Counted from the stretch's first letter, positions 28,071-37,869 are shown. The stretch is 64,000 nt of DNA from an uncultured Methanomethylovorans sp. (GCF_963678545.1 NZ_OY782870.1:186001-250000), one strand, 5' to 3'. Numbers and translations are program-made. The notes: generated by a model from the letters alone, not told the origin.

Positions 28071-29795
28071 ATGCTGAAGGTAGAAGGTATCGTAAAAGAC
28101 TATTATGTACTGGAAGAACAGAAAAGAGTGCTTGAAGGCATCAGTTTTACTGTGAACGATGGAGAGATCCTTGGCATAACTGGAAAAAGCGGAAGCGGAA
28201 AGAGCACACTCCTAAGAATACTTCGTGGTATAGAGAGCTATGAGGAAGGGATAATAGAACTTGAAGGAAAACAGTTCTTCTCTGACTCTGATAAAGATGA
28301 AATGAAATACCTGATACACAACACCGCTATCCATCTTCAGCGAAATTTTGGGCTATGGAACGGACCAGCCATAGAGAATATAATCCGCAGGATCAATTCC
28401 AGACGAGAAGGACATGAAGGACTCCCTGAGAGTGACTCTCCGTTTTACGAGGAGATTTACGAGGAGTCAATGGAATATCTTAAGCTTGTAGGCCTTGACC
28501 ACAAAGCTTTGCATGCAACAAGTGCTCTTAGTGGTGGAGAGAAGCAAAGGTTAATCCTCGCGCGTCAGCTAGCCGCGAAACCAAAATTACTATTGCTGGA
28601 TGAACCTGTGACAATGACAGGACCGGGTACAAAGCAGGAAGTTCTTGACGCTATAAAGGATCTAAAGAAAACACTCAATATTCCCATTATTGTCGTGTCC
28701 CACTTACCTGAACTGCACATGTATATAGCTGATCGGCTCATATACCTTGAAGACGGCAAGATAATAGAAGACGGAAAGACCGAAACAGTACTAAAACATT
28801 TCCTCAAGGATATGCAGCCACAGGTAGAGATTAATCCTGTAGGGAAAAAGGAAACTGTTATCAAAGTAAGAGATATCAACAAGCGCCTAGCTCTAATAAG
28901 AGTAGGCGAGGTCCTGAACTTCAAAGACCTATCACTTGACATATATAAAGGGGAAATAGTATCACTTATTGGACAATCGGGAGCAGGCAAAACCACTCTT
29001 CTTAAGATGATAGAGGGACTTACGGCACCCACTTCTGGAGAAATAGTATACCTGCATAATGGCGAATGGCTGGACATAACACATTTTAATTCTAAAAGGA
29101 TAGAGCTGAAAAAAAAAATAAGCATGATGCACCAGGAGTTCACTCTTTCTCCACATTCCACAGTGGGCCAGCAGATAGGATTCAGGATCCGCATTAAAGG
29201 TCCTGGATCCTTGGAATATGCCCGGGAAAAAGCAAAAGAGTTGAAAGTGTCTGAAGAGATACTAGATATGCTATACACATTGCCTGATATGACAGAGGAA
29301 GAGAAGGATAAGATCATGCATGATAGGCAGATAACACCTGAGATCTATGCCAAGCTTTTCCCAAAGGTCACTATGGAAGATGTGAAGAGACATGCAACAA
29401 AGATATTTGAAGCTCTTGACCTGTCACTCAATGTCCTTTACAAAACACCATATCAGATTAGTGGTGGCGAACATGTACGAGCCTACATAGCTCTTGCACT
29501 TACTACAGATCCGGAAATACTCTTGCTTGACGAACCGTTCGGCGACCTGGACCCGGTAACACTAAGAGATGTTACAAATTCCCTCAAAAGAATTAACCGG
29601 GAATTTGGCACCACAATTATCATTGTGAGCCATCACATGGATTTTGTGAAAGAAGTATCTCACAGAGCAGTTCTTATTGATAATGCAAAAGTGGTGAAAG
29701 ATGGCGATCCGGTAGAAGTGGCGAACCAGCTTATAGAAATGAGCCATGCCAGATACCTGGAAAGAACGATGGACTCACTTATGAATGAGCAGTGA
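28071..29795 (+). CDS. atwA: Methyl-coenzyme M reductase system component A2 (tandem ABC ATPase)
   Basis: A 574-residue soluble protein of two ABC cassettes and no membrane part. Cassette 1: Walker A GKSGSGKST, signature LSGGEKQR, Walker B LLLLDEP. Cassette 2: GQSGAGKTT, ISGGEHVR, EILLLDEP. It supplies ATP-driven activation (reduction of the nickel cofactor F430) of methyl-CoM reductase and occurs only in methanogens and methanotrophic archaea. It is therefore strong evidence for the organism type. It has its own upstream region after the GGGPS stop. Confidence 0.9.
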   Translation: MLKVEGIVKDYYVLEEQKRVLEGISFTVNDGEILGITGKSGSGKSTLLRILRGIESYEEGIIELEGKQFFSDSDKDEMKYLIHNTAIHLQRNFGLWNGPAIENIIRRINSRREGHEGLPESDSPFYEEIYEESMEYLKLVGLDHKALHATSALSGGEKQRLILARQLAAKPKLLLLDEPVTMTGPGTKQEVLDAIKDLKKTLNIPIIVVSHLPELHMYIADRLIYLEDGKIIEDGKTETVLKHFLKDMQPQVEINPVGKKETVIKVRDINKRLALIRVGEVLNFKDLSLDIYKGEIVSLIGQSGAGKTTLLKMIEGLTAPTSGEIVYLHNGEWLDITHFNSKRIELKKKISMMHQEFTLSPHSTVGQQIGFRIRIKGPGSLEYAREKAKELKVSEEILDMLYTLPDMTEEEKDKIMHDRQITPEIYAKLFPKVTMEDVKRHATKIFEALDLSLNVLYKTPYQISGGEHVRAYIALALTTDPEILLLDEPFGDLDPVTLRDVTNSLKRINREFGTTIIIVSHHMDFVKEVSHRAVLIDNAKVVKDGDPVEVANQLIEMSHARYLERTMDSLMNEQ

Positions 29796-29921
29796 CGTTC
29801 ACCGCAAGACTGCGACACAACTTCTCTTTTTCTATTTCCGTGGACAATAGCGGTATTCATGTGCTTATGGCACAAAGATATTTATTTCAGCAAATTACAA
29901 CTCTTACTGAGGTGAAGTAGT

Positions 29922-30278
29922 ATGAAAGATACTTTGAAAAAAGTGGGACTTTTTGGAATTGGCCTGTGGGCCCTTACTGAAGATAAGATCAACGAGATCT
30001 CAAAGGAGCTTATAGAAAGCGGGGAGATGAACAAGGAAGATGGGAAAAAGTTCGTCAAAGAGGTCATAGAAGAGCAGAAGAAACAGAAAGAGGATATTGA
30101 AAAGAAGATCAATGCAAAGGTTCAGGAAACTTTCAAGCGGGCCGATGTGGTGAAGAAGGAAGATCTTAAGATCCTGAAAGAACAGATGCAACAGATTCAG
30201 GACAAACTTGATGAGCTGATTGGCGAGAAAAAAGAGGATAAGAAAGAAGAAGAGATGAAAAAGGAAGAGGAGCAATAA
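29922..30278 (+). CDS. Phasin-like coiled-coil protein
   Basis: A 118-residue protein with a short amphipathic N-terminus (LKKVGLFGIGLWALTEDKI) followed by a long charged coiled coil and a Lys/Glu-rich tail. This is the pattern of polyhydroxyalkanoate-granule-associated phasin-like proteins, which are also found in methanogens without a clear PHA pathway. The ATG follows GAGGTGAAG. Role here unknown; it may be a scaffold or a binder of lipid surfaces. Confidence 0.65.
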   Translation: MKDTLKKVGLFGIGLWALTEDKINEISKELIESGEMNKEDGKKFVKEVIEEQKKQKEDIEKKINAKVQETFKRADVVKKEDLKILKEQMQQIQDKLDELIGEKKEDKKEEEMKKEEEQ

Positions 30279-30324
30279 CTCTTCCATAATATCGGCATCT
30301 CATAGGGAATAGTTGGGGGAAATT

Positions 30325-30930
30325 GTGAGCAACATTCGAACACAGAGCTTCTTTCTCAATCTACTAAAAATTATAAACCGCCTCAGACATCGTAACCTGG
30401 ATATTAGTACAAACAATGTCACAGTGAATTGGAAACACATCCCACCGCAGCCCCGGGTTGGCGATACACTTACTATCACAGGGAACACGACACCTGAATC
30501 TAGTGTTAAGGTCAAGGTATCTTTTGAAGCGATAGTACCTGTAATAGATGGAAAGTATGAGTACAATATGGACAAGGTAGAGATACCTGATGGGCCAAAT
30601 AGTTTTACCATAAAGGCCCGTAAGGTCAAAAATCTCAGTTTCACAGTGAGAATGTTCATTAATTTCACGAGGACATTTGAAGCTAATAGCGATGAAGCTG
30701 GCTTTTCAGAACAGAATGTGCCTTCAGGAAACTATGATATTTTGATCCATGGCCTGGCAAAAGAAGGTGAAAAGGAGATCATTATTTACCTGGAAGCTGT
30801 GGAGGTTATTCACGCAGATATTGACGGGGAGTTCACATATAATTACAATACTGCTGCTTTGCCTGCTGGAGAATTCATGGTGCTTGTAGGAGATTCAAGT
30901 AGAACTATAGAACTTTCCCCGGCAATCTAA
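30325..30930 (+). CDS. Uncharacterised beta-sandwich protein
   Basis: About 201 residues from a GTG at 30325 that follows GGGGGA. The sequence alternates short strands with Gly/Pro turns, and two Ig-like units can be guessed: GDTLTITGNTTPESSVKVKVSFE and a second about 90 residues later, GNYDILIHGLAKEGEKEIIIYLE. No signal peptide or membrane helix is clear. I do not recognise a named family. It sits between the phasin-like gene and DUF3303 with no operon signal. Confidence 0.6.
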   Translation: MSNIRTQSFFLNLLKIINRLRHRNLDISTNNVTVNWKHIPPQPRVGDTLTITGNTTPESSVKVKVSFEAIVPVIDGKYEYNMDKVEIPDGPNSFTIKARKVKNLSFTVRMFINFTRTFEANSDEAGFSEQNVPSGNYDILIHGLAKEGEKEIIIYLEAVEVIHADIDGEFTYNYNTAALPAGEFMVLVGDSSRTIELSPAI

Positions 30931-30998
30931 AAGATTATTTATGAGAAAAAGAGAAAATCACGTCAGCCTTTGAGGCTGACCAGTCTTAGTTAATATTC

Positions 30999-31274
30999 TT
31001 ACAGCTTAACTCCACGTTCTGTCATGTGCTTGATAAACTCAGTTGCTTCCATGACCGGCACACTGTCGATGGTACAGACATCAGACCATGGGAGATTGAA
31101 TGCTGCATATGCCTCTGAACTTTCAGCCTCGTATAGAATGAAATATCTTCCACCTGTGAGGTCAACCCACTGGTTGATCACATGTACACCTGCTGGAGGC
31201 CTCAGTTCCTTGAAGTGCTTCAGTATATCTGCCCTGTGTTCAGGTGCCCACATACTTACGTCCATAAATAACAT
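30999..31274 (-). CDS. DUF3303 family protein
   Basis: A 91-residue protein of the dimeric ferredoxin-like fold: MLFMDVSMWAPEHRADILKHF, a central VINQWVDLTGGRYFILYEAES, and AFNLPWSDVCTIDSVPVME. The pattern matches DUF3303, found in methanogens. Biochemical role unknown. Single gene. The 300 bp between it and nrpR holds both promoters and nothing else that I can see. Confidence 0.75.
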   Translation of the reverse strand: MLFMDVSMWAPEHRADILKHFKELRPPAGVHVINQWVDLTGGRYFILYEAESSEAYAAFNLPWSDVCTIDSVPVMEATEFIKHMTERGVKL

Positions 31275-31574
31275 TTCTTATAACACCCCTTTATGTTCCA
31301 GTAGAATTGAGCTTTTGACCCAATACTCCCAATTAAGAATTGACTCGCATACAATATGAAGCTTTCTACAATCAGAATAAAATAACTGAGTTGTACGCAG
31401 GCACCTATTGTAAAAAGAAACATATAAGAGCACGTGTTCTAAGAATATGTTAAGATTATACACTTAATGATTTTAAAACATAATAGAACGTGATACATAG
31501 TCTTTTTAGAGATGATAGATATATTCCATTCATCCCCAACTTAACCAGTAAAACAAAACAGATAGGAGTTACAT

Positions 31575-32555
31575 ATGACAGACCCCAATGTCGAAAGGAA
31601 ACTTATCGAAATCATGCGGATAATCAGCAAGAATGACAAACCGCTGGGAGCCCGACTTATCGCAGATGAGCTACAGAACAGAGGATACGCCATTGGGGAA
31701 AGGGCAGTGCGTTACCATTTGCGCATATTGGATGAGAGAGGATTCACCAAGAAGCATGGATATATTGGGCGCACGATCACAGAACTTGGGCAGAAAGAGC
31801 TCAATGATGCACTTATAGGTGACAGGCTGGATTTTGTTATCACGAGAATAGAAGAACTTGTGTATAAAACAACGTATAACATAAGGGAAAAGAGTGGCAA
31901 TGTCATCGTAAACGTGTCCATAATTGATAAAAGCGATTACGAGAGATCTATGGAGATATTGAAGTATGCCATCGACGCTGGCGTATCCATAAGTCCCAGG
32001 ATCAGAATAGTGGATGAAGATTCAGAAGAAGATGATATTTTCGTTCCCGATGGTAAATTTGCAATAGCCAATGTATGTAGTATCACTTATGATGGTATTC
32101 TTCTGAAAAATGGGATACCATCTACTCCATTGTATGGCGGCCTTATGCAGATGGAAGCTCGCAAACCTGTAAGTTTTGTAGATCTTATTGGTTATAGCGG
32201 AACATCAATCGACCCTATAAAAATATTCATTAATAGACATTCCACTTCAGTTCTTGATTACATCGAAAATGGCACTGGAAAATTGCTCGCCAATTTGCGC
32301 CAGATACCTGGTTCTGCAAGGGAAAAGGCACGTGAAGTAATGGAACTTGCAAAAGAGTCCGATATTGGCGGATATTTAGACATTGGCGAAACTGGAGCAG
32401 ATGTTTTCGGTGTACCCATGGAAAGAGGAAAAGCAGGTATCCCAGTAACCGTGGGGAGCAATGTTATCACAGCTATTGCAGAAGCAGGTATTCCTGTGAA
32501 AGCGTACCCTGTTTCTACTACCATGGACTATAATATAATGAAAAGGCTGGAATGA
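31575..32555 (+). CDS. nrpR: Nitrogen repressor NrpR
   Basis: A 326-residue repressor of nitrogen genes in methanogens. Residues 1-75 are a winged helix (IMRIISKNDKPLGARLIADEL ... RAVRYHLRILDERGF). The rest is one NrpR/DUF128 domain that binds 2-oxoglutarate (GYSGTSIDPIKIF, GYLDIGETGADVFGVPMERGKAGIPVTVGSN). It lacks a second such domain, so it matches the NrpRI form of Methanosarcina, which works with a separate NrpRII. TAGGAG precedes the ATG. Likely targets are the amt-glnK units just downstream and the nif operon at 61.6 kb. Confidence 0.92.
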   Translation: MTDPNVERKLIEIMRIISKNDKPLGARLIADELQNRGYAIGERAVRYHLRILDERGFTKKHGYIGRTITELGQKELNDALIGDRLDFVITRIEELVYKTTYNIREKSGNVIVNVSIIDKSDYERSMEILKYAIDAGVSISPRIRIVDEDSEEDDIFVPDGKFAIANVCSITYDGILLKNGIPSTPLYGGLMQMEARKPVSFVDLIGYSGTSIDPIKIFINRHSTSVLDYIENGTGKLLANLRQIPGSAREKAREVMELAKESDIGGYLDIGETGADVFGVPMERGKAGIPVTVGSNVITAIAEAGIPVKAYPVSTTMDYNIMKRLE

Positions 32556-32560
32556 ATAGT

Positions 32561-33529
32561 TCAGCTTTTTCGGGTCTTCTTTACAATATTCATCATAGAA
32601 AAATAGCCTCTTCCAAATTCTATGGAAAGAAGCTGATATGCCTTTTTATCAGTAAGCCCTGAACTTTTTATAGCATTGTAGCGCTCAACCACTTTATTTG
32701 CTTCTTCTTCCGTCCAGCGTTTTCTCTGGTTATTATGTGGGTTTCCTTCGTTGGAGCGCAGGTCTTTAAGCATATAACCTATTTCGATATTATTCATTTG
32801 TTTTAGCTGGTAATCATAGATATCGCTATTAATTTCAAATCCTGTAGAGTACCTATTTAGAGACTTAGCTATCTTTGCTGTAGAAAAGCTGCCTAAGAAA
32901 AAATCGCAGACCATATCGCCTTCATCAGATGAGTAGAGGATCATCTTTTTTAATAATTCCGCAGGAAGAGTGTTCTTATTCCTCATTCTGCCTTTCTTGA
33001 AATCTCTGTTGATGAGCCAAACATCTTCAAGATCCATGTAAAGTAAAGAGCTGTTGTCTTCAGATTTCTCAGAAGTTCCAAATCTGCAGAAGGTATTAAA
33101 TTTTACTCCTTTTGAACTTGATTTTTTGCAGTAGAGGATGTGGTAGTGAGAGGTTACGAACTTATGCCTGGTACTCACACCGAAATTATACTTCCAGATG
33201 ATATGATTAATAAGCTCAAAATCGTTTTTTTCAAGAGCAAACAATATATCCAGAAGATTGCTCCACCCTGAAACCACATACATAGAACCAGTGTCTTTTA
33301 GTACCCTGTGAGCCTCATGAATCCACTTAAGAGAAAAATCCCGATACTCTTCCTGATCCACCTCAACATACCCTTCGAAAACATGCTCTTCTTTTCTATG
33401 ATAATGCTTGTGGAGGCTGTCACCATTTATGGCAAAAGGGGGATCTGTAATGATAAGATCGATACTTCTGTCAGGAAGATGTTCACGTGCACCGGTTATA
33501 CAGTCCTGATTATAGTAAATATCCCTCAT
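32561..33529 (-). CDS. Orphan DNA methyltransferase (N6-adenine or N4-cytosine)
   Basis: A 322-residue beta-class methylase of the N6/N4 family. The catalytic motif IV is early, TDPPFAING (near residue 29). The SAM motif I comes late (CDFFLGSFSTAKIAKSLNR, near 210), followed by GFEINSD. A C-terminal helical part (RWTEEEANKVVERYN) may read DNA. No restriction endonuclease gene is adjacent, so it is probably a stand-alone methylase. Target site unknown. Its stop is 5 bp from the nrpR stop (convergent). Confidence 0.82.
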   Translation of the reverse strand: MRDIYYNQDCITGAREHLPDRSIDLIITDPPFAINGDSLHKHYHRKEEHVFEGYVEVDQEEYRDFSLKWIHEAHRVLKDTGSMYVVSGWSNLLDILFALEKNDFELINHIIWKYNFGVSTRHKFVTSHYHILYCKKSSSKGVKFNTFCRFGTSEKSEDNSSLLYMDLEDVWLINRDFKKGRMRNKNTLPAELLKKMILYSSDEGDMVCDFFLGSFSTAKIAKSLNRYSTGFEINSDIYDYQLKQMNNIEIGYMLKDLRSNEGNPHNNQRKRWTEEEANKVVERYNAIKSSGLTDKKAYQLLSIEFGRGYFSMMNIVKKTRKS

Positions 33530-33740
33530 CCGGTCTGGGAATATGCCTCAACAGTATATAAGAACTTGCGATTGCTGACAAGAGGAATGGATAGACAGTA
33601 AATTGATTTTTGGAGCTAAATAATAAAACCTAGTGAATAATTAGTGCAATGATACGATAAATGCAGCACATGTAGAAAAAGCTTAAATGCGTAGATATAT
33701 ATATTAATGAGAAGGAAGGCACTTTTAGCCTAAGAGACTA

Positions 33741-33785
33741 GAAATAATATAAACAGAGGGAAGTCTACAACTGGCTGCCGCCTTC
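33741..33785 (+). promoter_or_regulatory. amt1 promoter: TATA box plus conserved nitrogen block
   Basis: A TATA-like AATATAAAC (33746-33754) is followed by AGTCTACAACTGG and CTGCCGCCTTC (33762-33785). The same 24 nt block, in the same place relative to TATA, is upstream of amt2 and amt3. It is a candidate NrpR operator. Confidence 0.55.
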
Positions 33786-33806
33786 TTATTGATGAGAGGA
33801 TGTAAT

Positions 33807-35216
33807 ATGGTAACAGTGAATAAAAAGAACAGCCTAAGAATTTCAGGTCATTTCCTGTTGCTCTTAGGAATTATATTTATGGCGCTGATACTTCCAGTAT
33901 CAGCAGCGACCGTTGAAGAGAATGCAGTAGCTATAGACAATTTACAGACCGCACTTACAGCTATGTGGCTGATACTTTGTGGCGGAATAGTATTTCTGAT
34001 GCATGCCGGATTTTCACTTGTAGAGATCGGACTTACTCGTGTCAAGAACACTGCAAACATACTCATGAAGAACTTCATGACAGTCTGTATAGGTATCGTA
34101 GTCTACTGGGTAATAGGCTGGGCACTGATGTACGGTGCAGATTATGCAGGTATAATAGGAACGAATCAGTTTTTCTTGGCAGGAGCAAACAATGCAGTAT
34201 GGAACAGTTGGTGGTTCCAGATGGTTTTCGCAGCCACGGGAGCTACTATAGTATCAGGTGCCATGGCAGAAAGAACAAGCTTCAAGGCATATCTGGTGTA
34301 CACCGTACTGCTGGTGGGACTCATTTACCCTGTGTTTGGTCACTGGGTATGGAGCGGTGTTGGAATCCTTACAACAGGACCAATAGTTGATGCAATTGGT
34401 GCGGGATTCCATGACTTCGCAGGATCTGCAGTAGTGCATATGATAGGCGGTTTCTCTGCACTTATAGGTGTAATGCTGGTGGGTCCAAGAATAGGCAAGT
34501 TCAAGAATGGAAAGCCAGTAGTAATTGCAGGCCACAGCCTTCCATTAGCATTCTTAGGTACACTGATACTGGCTTTCGGATGGGTAGGATTCAACGGAGG
34601 CAGTACTCTTAACGCTAATGACCCTTACATGAGTCTTGTTATCGTCAACACATTCCTGGCTGCAGGAATAGGTGCAATAACAGTCATGATGATCACATGG
34701 ATGAAGACAGGAAAGCCAGATCCATCCCTTACAGCTAATGGCCTTTTGGCAGGTCTTGTAGCCATCACTGCACCATGTGGTTCAGTTACCAATGGAGCAG
34801 CAGTGATTATAGGTATCATTGCAGGCATAGTAGTATACGTAGGAGTTATGTTCAATGAAAATAAACTCAAACTGGATGACCCAGTAGGTGCCATAGCTGT
34901 ACACGGTTACTGTGGAGCATGGGGCATATTATCAGTGGGTATATTCGCTGTAGGACAGGGCAATGGCATACTGGCAGATGCAACATACACTGCAGGAAGT
35001 GCAGGTCTACTATACGGCGGATATCAGCAGTTCATCATTCAGGTAATAGGCCTTGTAGTAGCTATAATATGGGCCTGTGGAACTTCGTTTGTAATATTCA
35101 AGATACTGGATGCAATAATGGGACTGAGAGTATCTGAAGAGGATGAAATAGCAGGCCTCGATATGAGAGAGCACGGAATGGCTGCATACCCAGAATTCGT
35201 GCTTGCAAAGGAGTGA
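33807..35216 (+). CDS. amt: Ammonium transporter Amt (copy 1)
   Basis: A 469-residue ammonium channel with a cleaved signal peptide (to about ALILPVSA) and 11 membrane helices. The twin-His pore is recognisable: first His in SAVVHMIGG, second in VHGYCGAWG. Other Amt signatures are MHAGFSLVEIGLTRVKN and AFGWVGFNGGS. The ATG at 33807 is chosen because AGAGGATG lies upstream. It is followed 5 bp later by glnK, its regulator. The coding sequence is almost identical to amt2 from about base 33840 to the end. Confidence 0.95.
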   Translation: MVTVNKKNSLRISGHFLLLLGIIFMALILPVSAATVEENAVAIDNLQTALTAMWLILCGGIVFLMHAGFSLVEIGLTRVKNTANILMKNFMTVCIGIVVYWVIGWALMYGADYAGIIGTNQFFLAGANNAVWNSWWFQMVFAATGATIVSGAMAERTSFKAYLVYTVLLVGLIYPVFGHWVWSGVGILTTGPIVDAIGAGFHDFAGSAVVHMIGGFSALIGVMLVGPRIGKFKNGKPVVIAGHSLPLAFLGTLILAFGWVGFNGGSTLNANDPYMSLVIVNTFLAAGIGAITVMMITWMKTGKPDPSLTANGLLAGLVAITAPCGSVTNGAAVIIGIIAGIVVYVGVMFNENKLKLDDPVGAIAVHGYCGAWGILSVGIFAVGQGNGILADATYTAGSAGLLYGGYQQFIIQVIGLVVAIIWACGTSFVIFKILDAIMGLRVSEEDEIAGLDMREHGMAAYPEFVLAKE

Positions 35217-35221
35217 GATAG

Positions 35222-35560
35222 ATGAGAAAGATCGAAGCAATCATAAGGCCTACAAAGGTCCAGGAAGTAAAAGATGCACTGGATGAGGCTGGATTTGAGA
35301 GTATGACACTTACCGAGGTAAAGGGACGTGGAAAGCAGAAGGGTGTAATGCAGCAGTGGAGAGGCCAGAAGTACTGTGTGGACCTTATACCAAAAGTAAA
35401 GATGGAAATGGTTGTACCTGCTGATAAGACTGATGAAGTCGTTGCTATAATAATGAAGCACGCTCAGACTGGTTCCATTGGTGATGGAAAAATATTCATC
35501 TACCCAGTTGAAAAGATAATTAGAATCAGAACAGCCGAAACTAACGAGGATGCACTTTAA
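35222..35560 (+). CDS. glnK: PII signalling protein GlnK (copy 1)
   Basis: A 112-residue PII protein that binds ATP/ADP and 2-oxoglutarate and blocks the Amt pore. The T-loop reads GRGKQKGVMQQWRGQKYCVD; the B-loop TGSIGDGKIFIYPVEKIIRIRT is standard. It differs from copies 2 and 3 mainly in the middle (VMQQW, IPKVKMEMVV). Its stop codon lies inside the terminator palindrome. Confidence 0.95.
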   Translation: MRKIEAIIRPTKVQEVKDALDEAGFESMTLTEVKGRGKQKGVMQQWRGQKYCVDLIPKVKMEMVVPADKTDEVVAIIMKHAQTGSIGDGKIFIYPVEKIIRIRTAETNEDAL

Positions 35561-35575
35561 GTGCACCCTTTTTTT
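35551..35575 (+). terminator. glnK1 terminator
   Basis: The perfect palindrome TGCACTTTAAGTGCA contains the TAA stop and is followed by CCC and seven T. The same structure follows glnK2 and glnK3. Confidence 0.75.
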
Positions 35576-35590
35576 CAACCATCGTGGGCC

Positions 35591-35670
35591 CTGAGGATTA
35601 AAACACCACTGATCATTGAGAGATCATAATTCCATATCCTTAAGCCTTCTATAGTTTGTCCCACAGGACC
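35591..35670 (+). ncRNA. Conserved post-glnK block, copy 1
   Basis: About 80 nt downstream of the terminator that recurs after all three glnK genes. It has two small stems, TGATC-ATTGAGA-GATCA and GTCC-CACA-GGAC. The first is kept as a G-U variant in copy 3. It could be a small RNA, a 3' processing element or just duplicated flank. Confidence 0.35.
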
Positions 35671-35886
35671 TTCGTTCTATACTCTAATATATACTGTTGA
35701 AAGCTTGAATCCTTATTTTACTCTTTATTTAAGTTCCATTTTTGCACGTTCTTGTCTTTGCTTCTTTTCCTCTAGCTGATCCAGTTTACTATGCCCAGGA
35801 CCTAAATGGGAAAAATAGCACATTAAATTAGTCCTTTTTTAACTATAAGGGCAAGAGGGAGAAACAATAGACAAGCAATAGAAAAA

Positions 35887-35925
35887 TTTAAATATTAGTA
35901 GGTCTACAAGTGCCTACCGACTTCC
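35887..35925 (+). promoter_or_regulatory. amt2 promoter: TATA box plus conserved nitrogen block
   Basis: TATA TTTAAATATT (35887-35896), then GGTCTACAAGTG and CCTACCGACTTCC (35901-35925). Inside it GTAGG and CCTAC form a 5 bp inverted repeat with 10 bp between. Candidate NrpR operator. Confidence 0.6.
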
Positions 35926-35947
35926 GACTTATAAGAGGTGTACATTT

Positions 35948-37357
35948 ATGGAAACCATATGTAAAGAAAATAGTGTAAGAATTTCAGGTCATTTCCTGTT
36001 ACTCTTAGGAATTATACTTATTATGCTGATACTTCCAGTATCAGCAGCGACCGTTGAAGAGAATACAGTAGCTATAGACAATTTACAGACCGCACTTACA
36101 GCTATGTGGCTGATACTTTGTGGTGGAATAGTATTTCTGATGCATGCAGGATTTTCGCTTGTAGAGATCGGACTTACTCGTGTCAAGAATACTGCAAACA
36201 TACTCATGAAGAACTTCATGACAGTCTGTATAGGTATCGTAGTCTACTGGGTAATAGGCTGGGCACTGATGTACGGTGCAGATTATGCAGGTATAATAGG
36301 AACGGATCAGTTTTTCTTGGCAGGAGCAAACAATGCAGTATGGAACAGTTGGTGGTTCCAGATGGTATTCGCAGCCACGGGAGCTACTATAGTATCAGGT
36401 GCCATGGCAGAGAGAACAAGCTTCAAGGCATATCTGGTGTACACCGTACTGCTGGTGGGACTCATTTACCCTGTGTTTGGTCACTGGGTATGGAGCGGTG
36501 TTGGAATCCTTACAACAGGACCAATAGTTGATGCAATTGGTGCGGGATTCCATGACTTCGCAGGATCTGCAGTAGTGCATATGATAGGCGGTTTCTCTGC
36601 ACTTATAGGTGTAATGCTGGTGGGTCCAAGAATAGGCAAGTTCAAGAATGGAAAGCCAGTAGTAATTGCAGGCCACAGCCTTCCATTAGCATTCTTAGGT
36701 ACACTGATACTGGCTTTCGGATGGGTAGGATTCAACGGAGGCAGTACTCTTAACGCTAATGACCCTTACATGAGTCTTGTTATCGTCAACACATTCCTGG
36801 CTGCAGGAATAGGTGCAATAACAGTCATGATGATCACATGGATGAAGACAGGAAAGCCAGATCCATCCCTTACAGCTAATGGCCTTTTGGCAGGTCTTGT
36901 AGCCATCACTGCACCATGTGGTTCAGTTACCAATGGAGCAGCAGTGATTATAGGTATCATTGCAGGCATAGTAGTATACGTAGGAGTTATGTTCAATGAA
37001 AATAAACTCAAACTGGATGACCCAGTAGGTGCCATAGCTGTACACGGTTACTGTGGAGCATGGGGCATATTATCAGTGGGTATATTCGCTGTAGGACAGG
37101 GCAATGGCATACTGGCAGATGCAACATACACTGCAGGAAGTGCAGGTCTACTATACGGCGGATATCAGCAGTTCATCATTCAGGTAATAGGCCTTGTAGT
37201 AGCTATAATATGGGCCTGTGGAACTTCGTTTGTAATATTCAAGATACTGGATGCAATAATGGGACTGAGAGTATCTGAAGAGGATGAAATAGCAGGCCTC
37301 GATATGAGAGAGCACGGAATGGCTGCATACCCAGAATTCGTGCTTGCAAAGGAGTGA
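35948..37357 (+). CDS. amt: Ammonium transporter Amt (copy 2)
   Basis: A 469-residue Amt with the same signal peptide, 11 helices and twin-His pore as copy 1. The two proteins differ at only about ten positions, nearly all in the first 135 residues (for example Asn versus Asp in GIIGTDQFF); the DNA is practically identical afterwards. GAGGTG precedes the ATG. glnK2 follows 5 bp after the stop. The pair arose by recent tandem duplication or has been homogenised by gene conversion. Confidence 0.95.
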   Translation: METICKENSVRISGHFLLLLGIILIMLILPVSAATVEENTVAIDNLQTALTAMWLILCGGIVFLMHAGFSLVEIGLTRVKNTANILMKNFMTVCIGIVVYWVIGWALMYGADYAGIIGTDQFFLAGANNAVWNSWWFQMVFAATGATIVSGAMAERTSFKAYLVYTVLLVGLIYPVFGHWVWSGVGILTTGPIVDAIGAGFHDFAGSAVVHMIGGFSALIGVMLVGPRIGKFKNGKPVVIAGHSLPLAFLGTLILAFGWVGFNGGSTLNANDPYMSLVIVNTFLAAGIGAITVMMITWMKTGKPDPSLTANGLLAGLVAITAPCGSVTNGAAVIIGIIAGIVVYVGVMFNENKLKLDDPVGAIAVHGYCGAWGILSVGIFAVGQGNGILADATYTAGSAGLLYGGYQQFIIQVIGLVVAIIWACGTSFVIFKILDAIMGLRVSEEDEIAGLDMREHGMAAYPEFVLAKE

Positions 37358-37362
37358 GATAG

Positions 37363-37701
37363 ATGAGAAAGATCGAAGCAATCATAAGGCCTACAAAGGT
37401 CCAGGAAGTAAAAGATGCACTGGATGAGGCTGGATTCGAGAGTATGACACTTACCGAGGTAAAGGGACGAGGAAAGCAGAAGGGTGTGCTCCAACAGTGG
37501 AGAGGCCAGAAATACTGTGTAGACTTACTCCCCAAGGTGAAGATGGAACTGGTCTTGCCAGCTGAAAAGACAGATGAAGCAGTAGCAATAATCATGAAGC
37601 ATGCTCAGACTGGCTCCATTGGCGATGGAAAGATATTCATCTACCCCATTGAAAAGATCATCAGAATCAGAACAGCCGAAACTAACGAGGATGCACTTTA
37701 A
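37363..37701 (+). CDS. glnK: PII signalling protein GlnK (copy 2)
   Basis: A 112-residue PII protein. The T-loop reads GRGKQKGVLQQWRGQKYCVD. Its 5' third is like glnK1 but the middle (GVLQQW, LLPKVKMELVL) is like glnK3, so it is a mosaic. It is a partner of the Amt just upstream. Confidence 0.95.
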   Translation: MRKIEAIIRPTKVQEVKDALDEAGFESMTLTEVKGRGKQKGVLQQWRGQKYCVDLLPKVKMELVLPAEKTDEAVAIIMKHAQTGSIGDGKIFIYPIEKIIRIRTAETNEDAL

Positions 37702-37718
37702 GTGCATTCTTATTTTTT
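37692..37718 (+). terminator. glnK2 terminator
   Basis: The same TGCACTTTAAGTGCA palindrome with embedded stop codon, followed by a T-rich run (slightly broken by an A). Confidence 0.65.
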
Positions 37719-37733
37719 AAATATCATCAGCTT

Positions 37734-37810
37734 AGAGGATTTAACACTACTGATCATTGAGAGATCATAATTCCATATCACTAACCGTTCCATGTTTTGT
37801 CCTGCGGGAC
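37734..37810 (+). ncRNA. Conserved post-glnK block, copy 2
   Basis: The most diverged of the three blocks, but both stems are kept (TGATC...GATCA; GTCC-TGCG-GGAC). See the finding on post-glnK blocks. Confidence 0.35.
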
Positions 37811-37869
37811 TACTCTACTAACCAATATGCACTTTACTTTCAATTTTCATTAATGGAAGCAAAATAAAG

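Noticed and set aside
37174..37701. Assembly artefact as sole explanation for the amt1/amt2 identity
   Set aside because: The flanks, the first 135 codons and the glnK middles differ in a consistent way, so two real copies are more likely; read depth would settle it.
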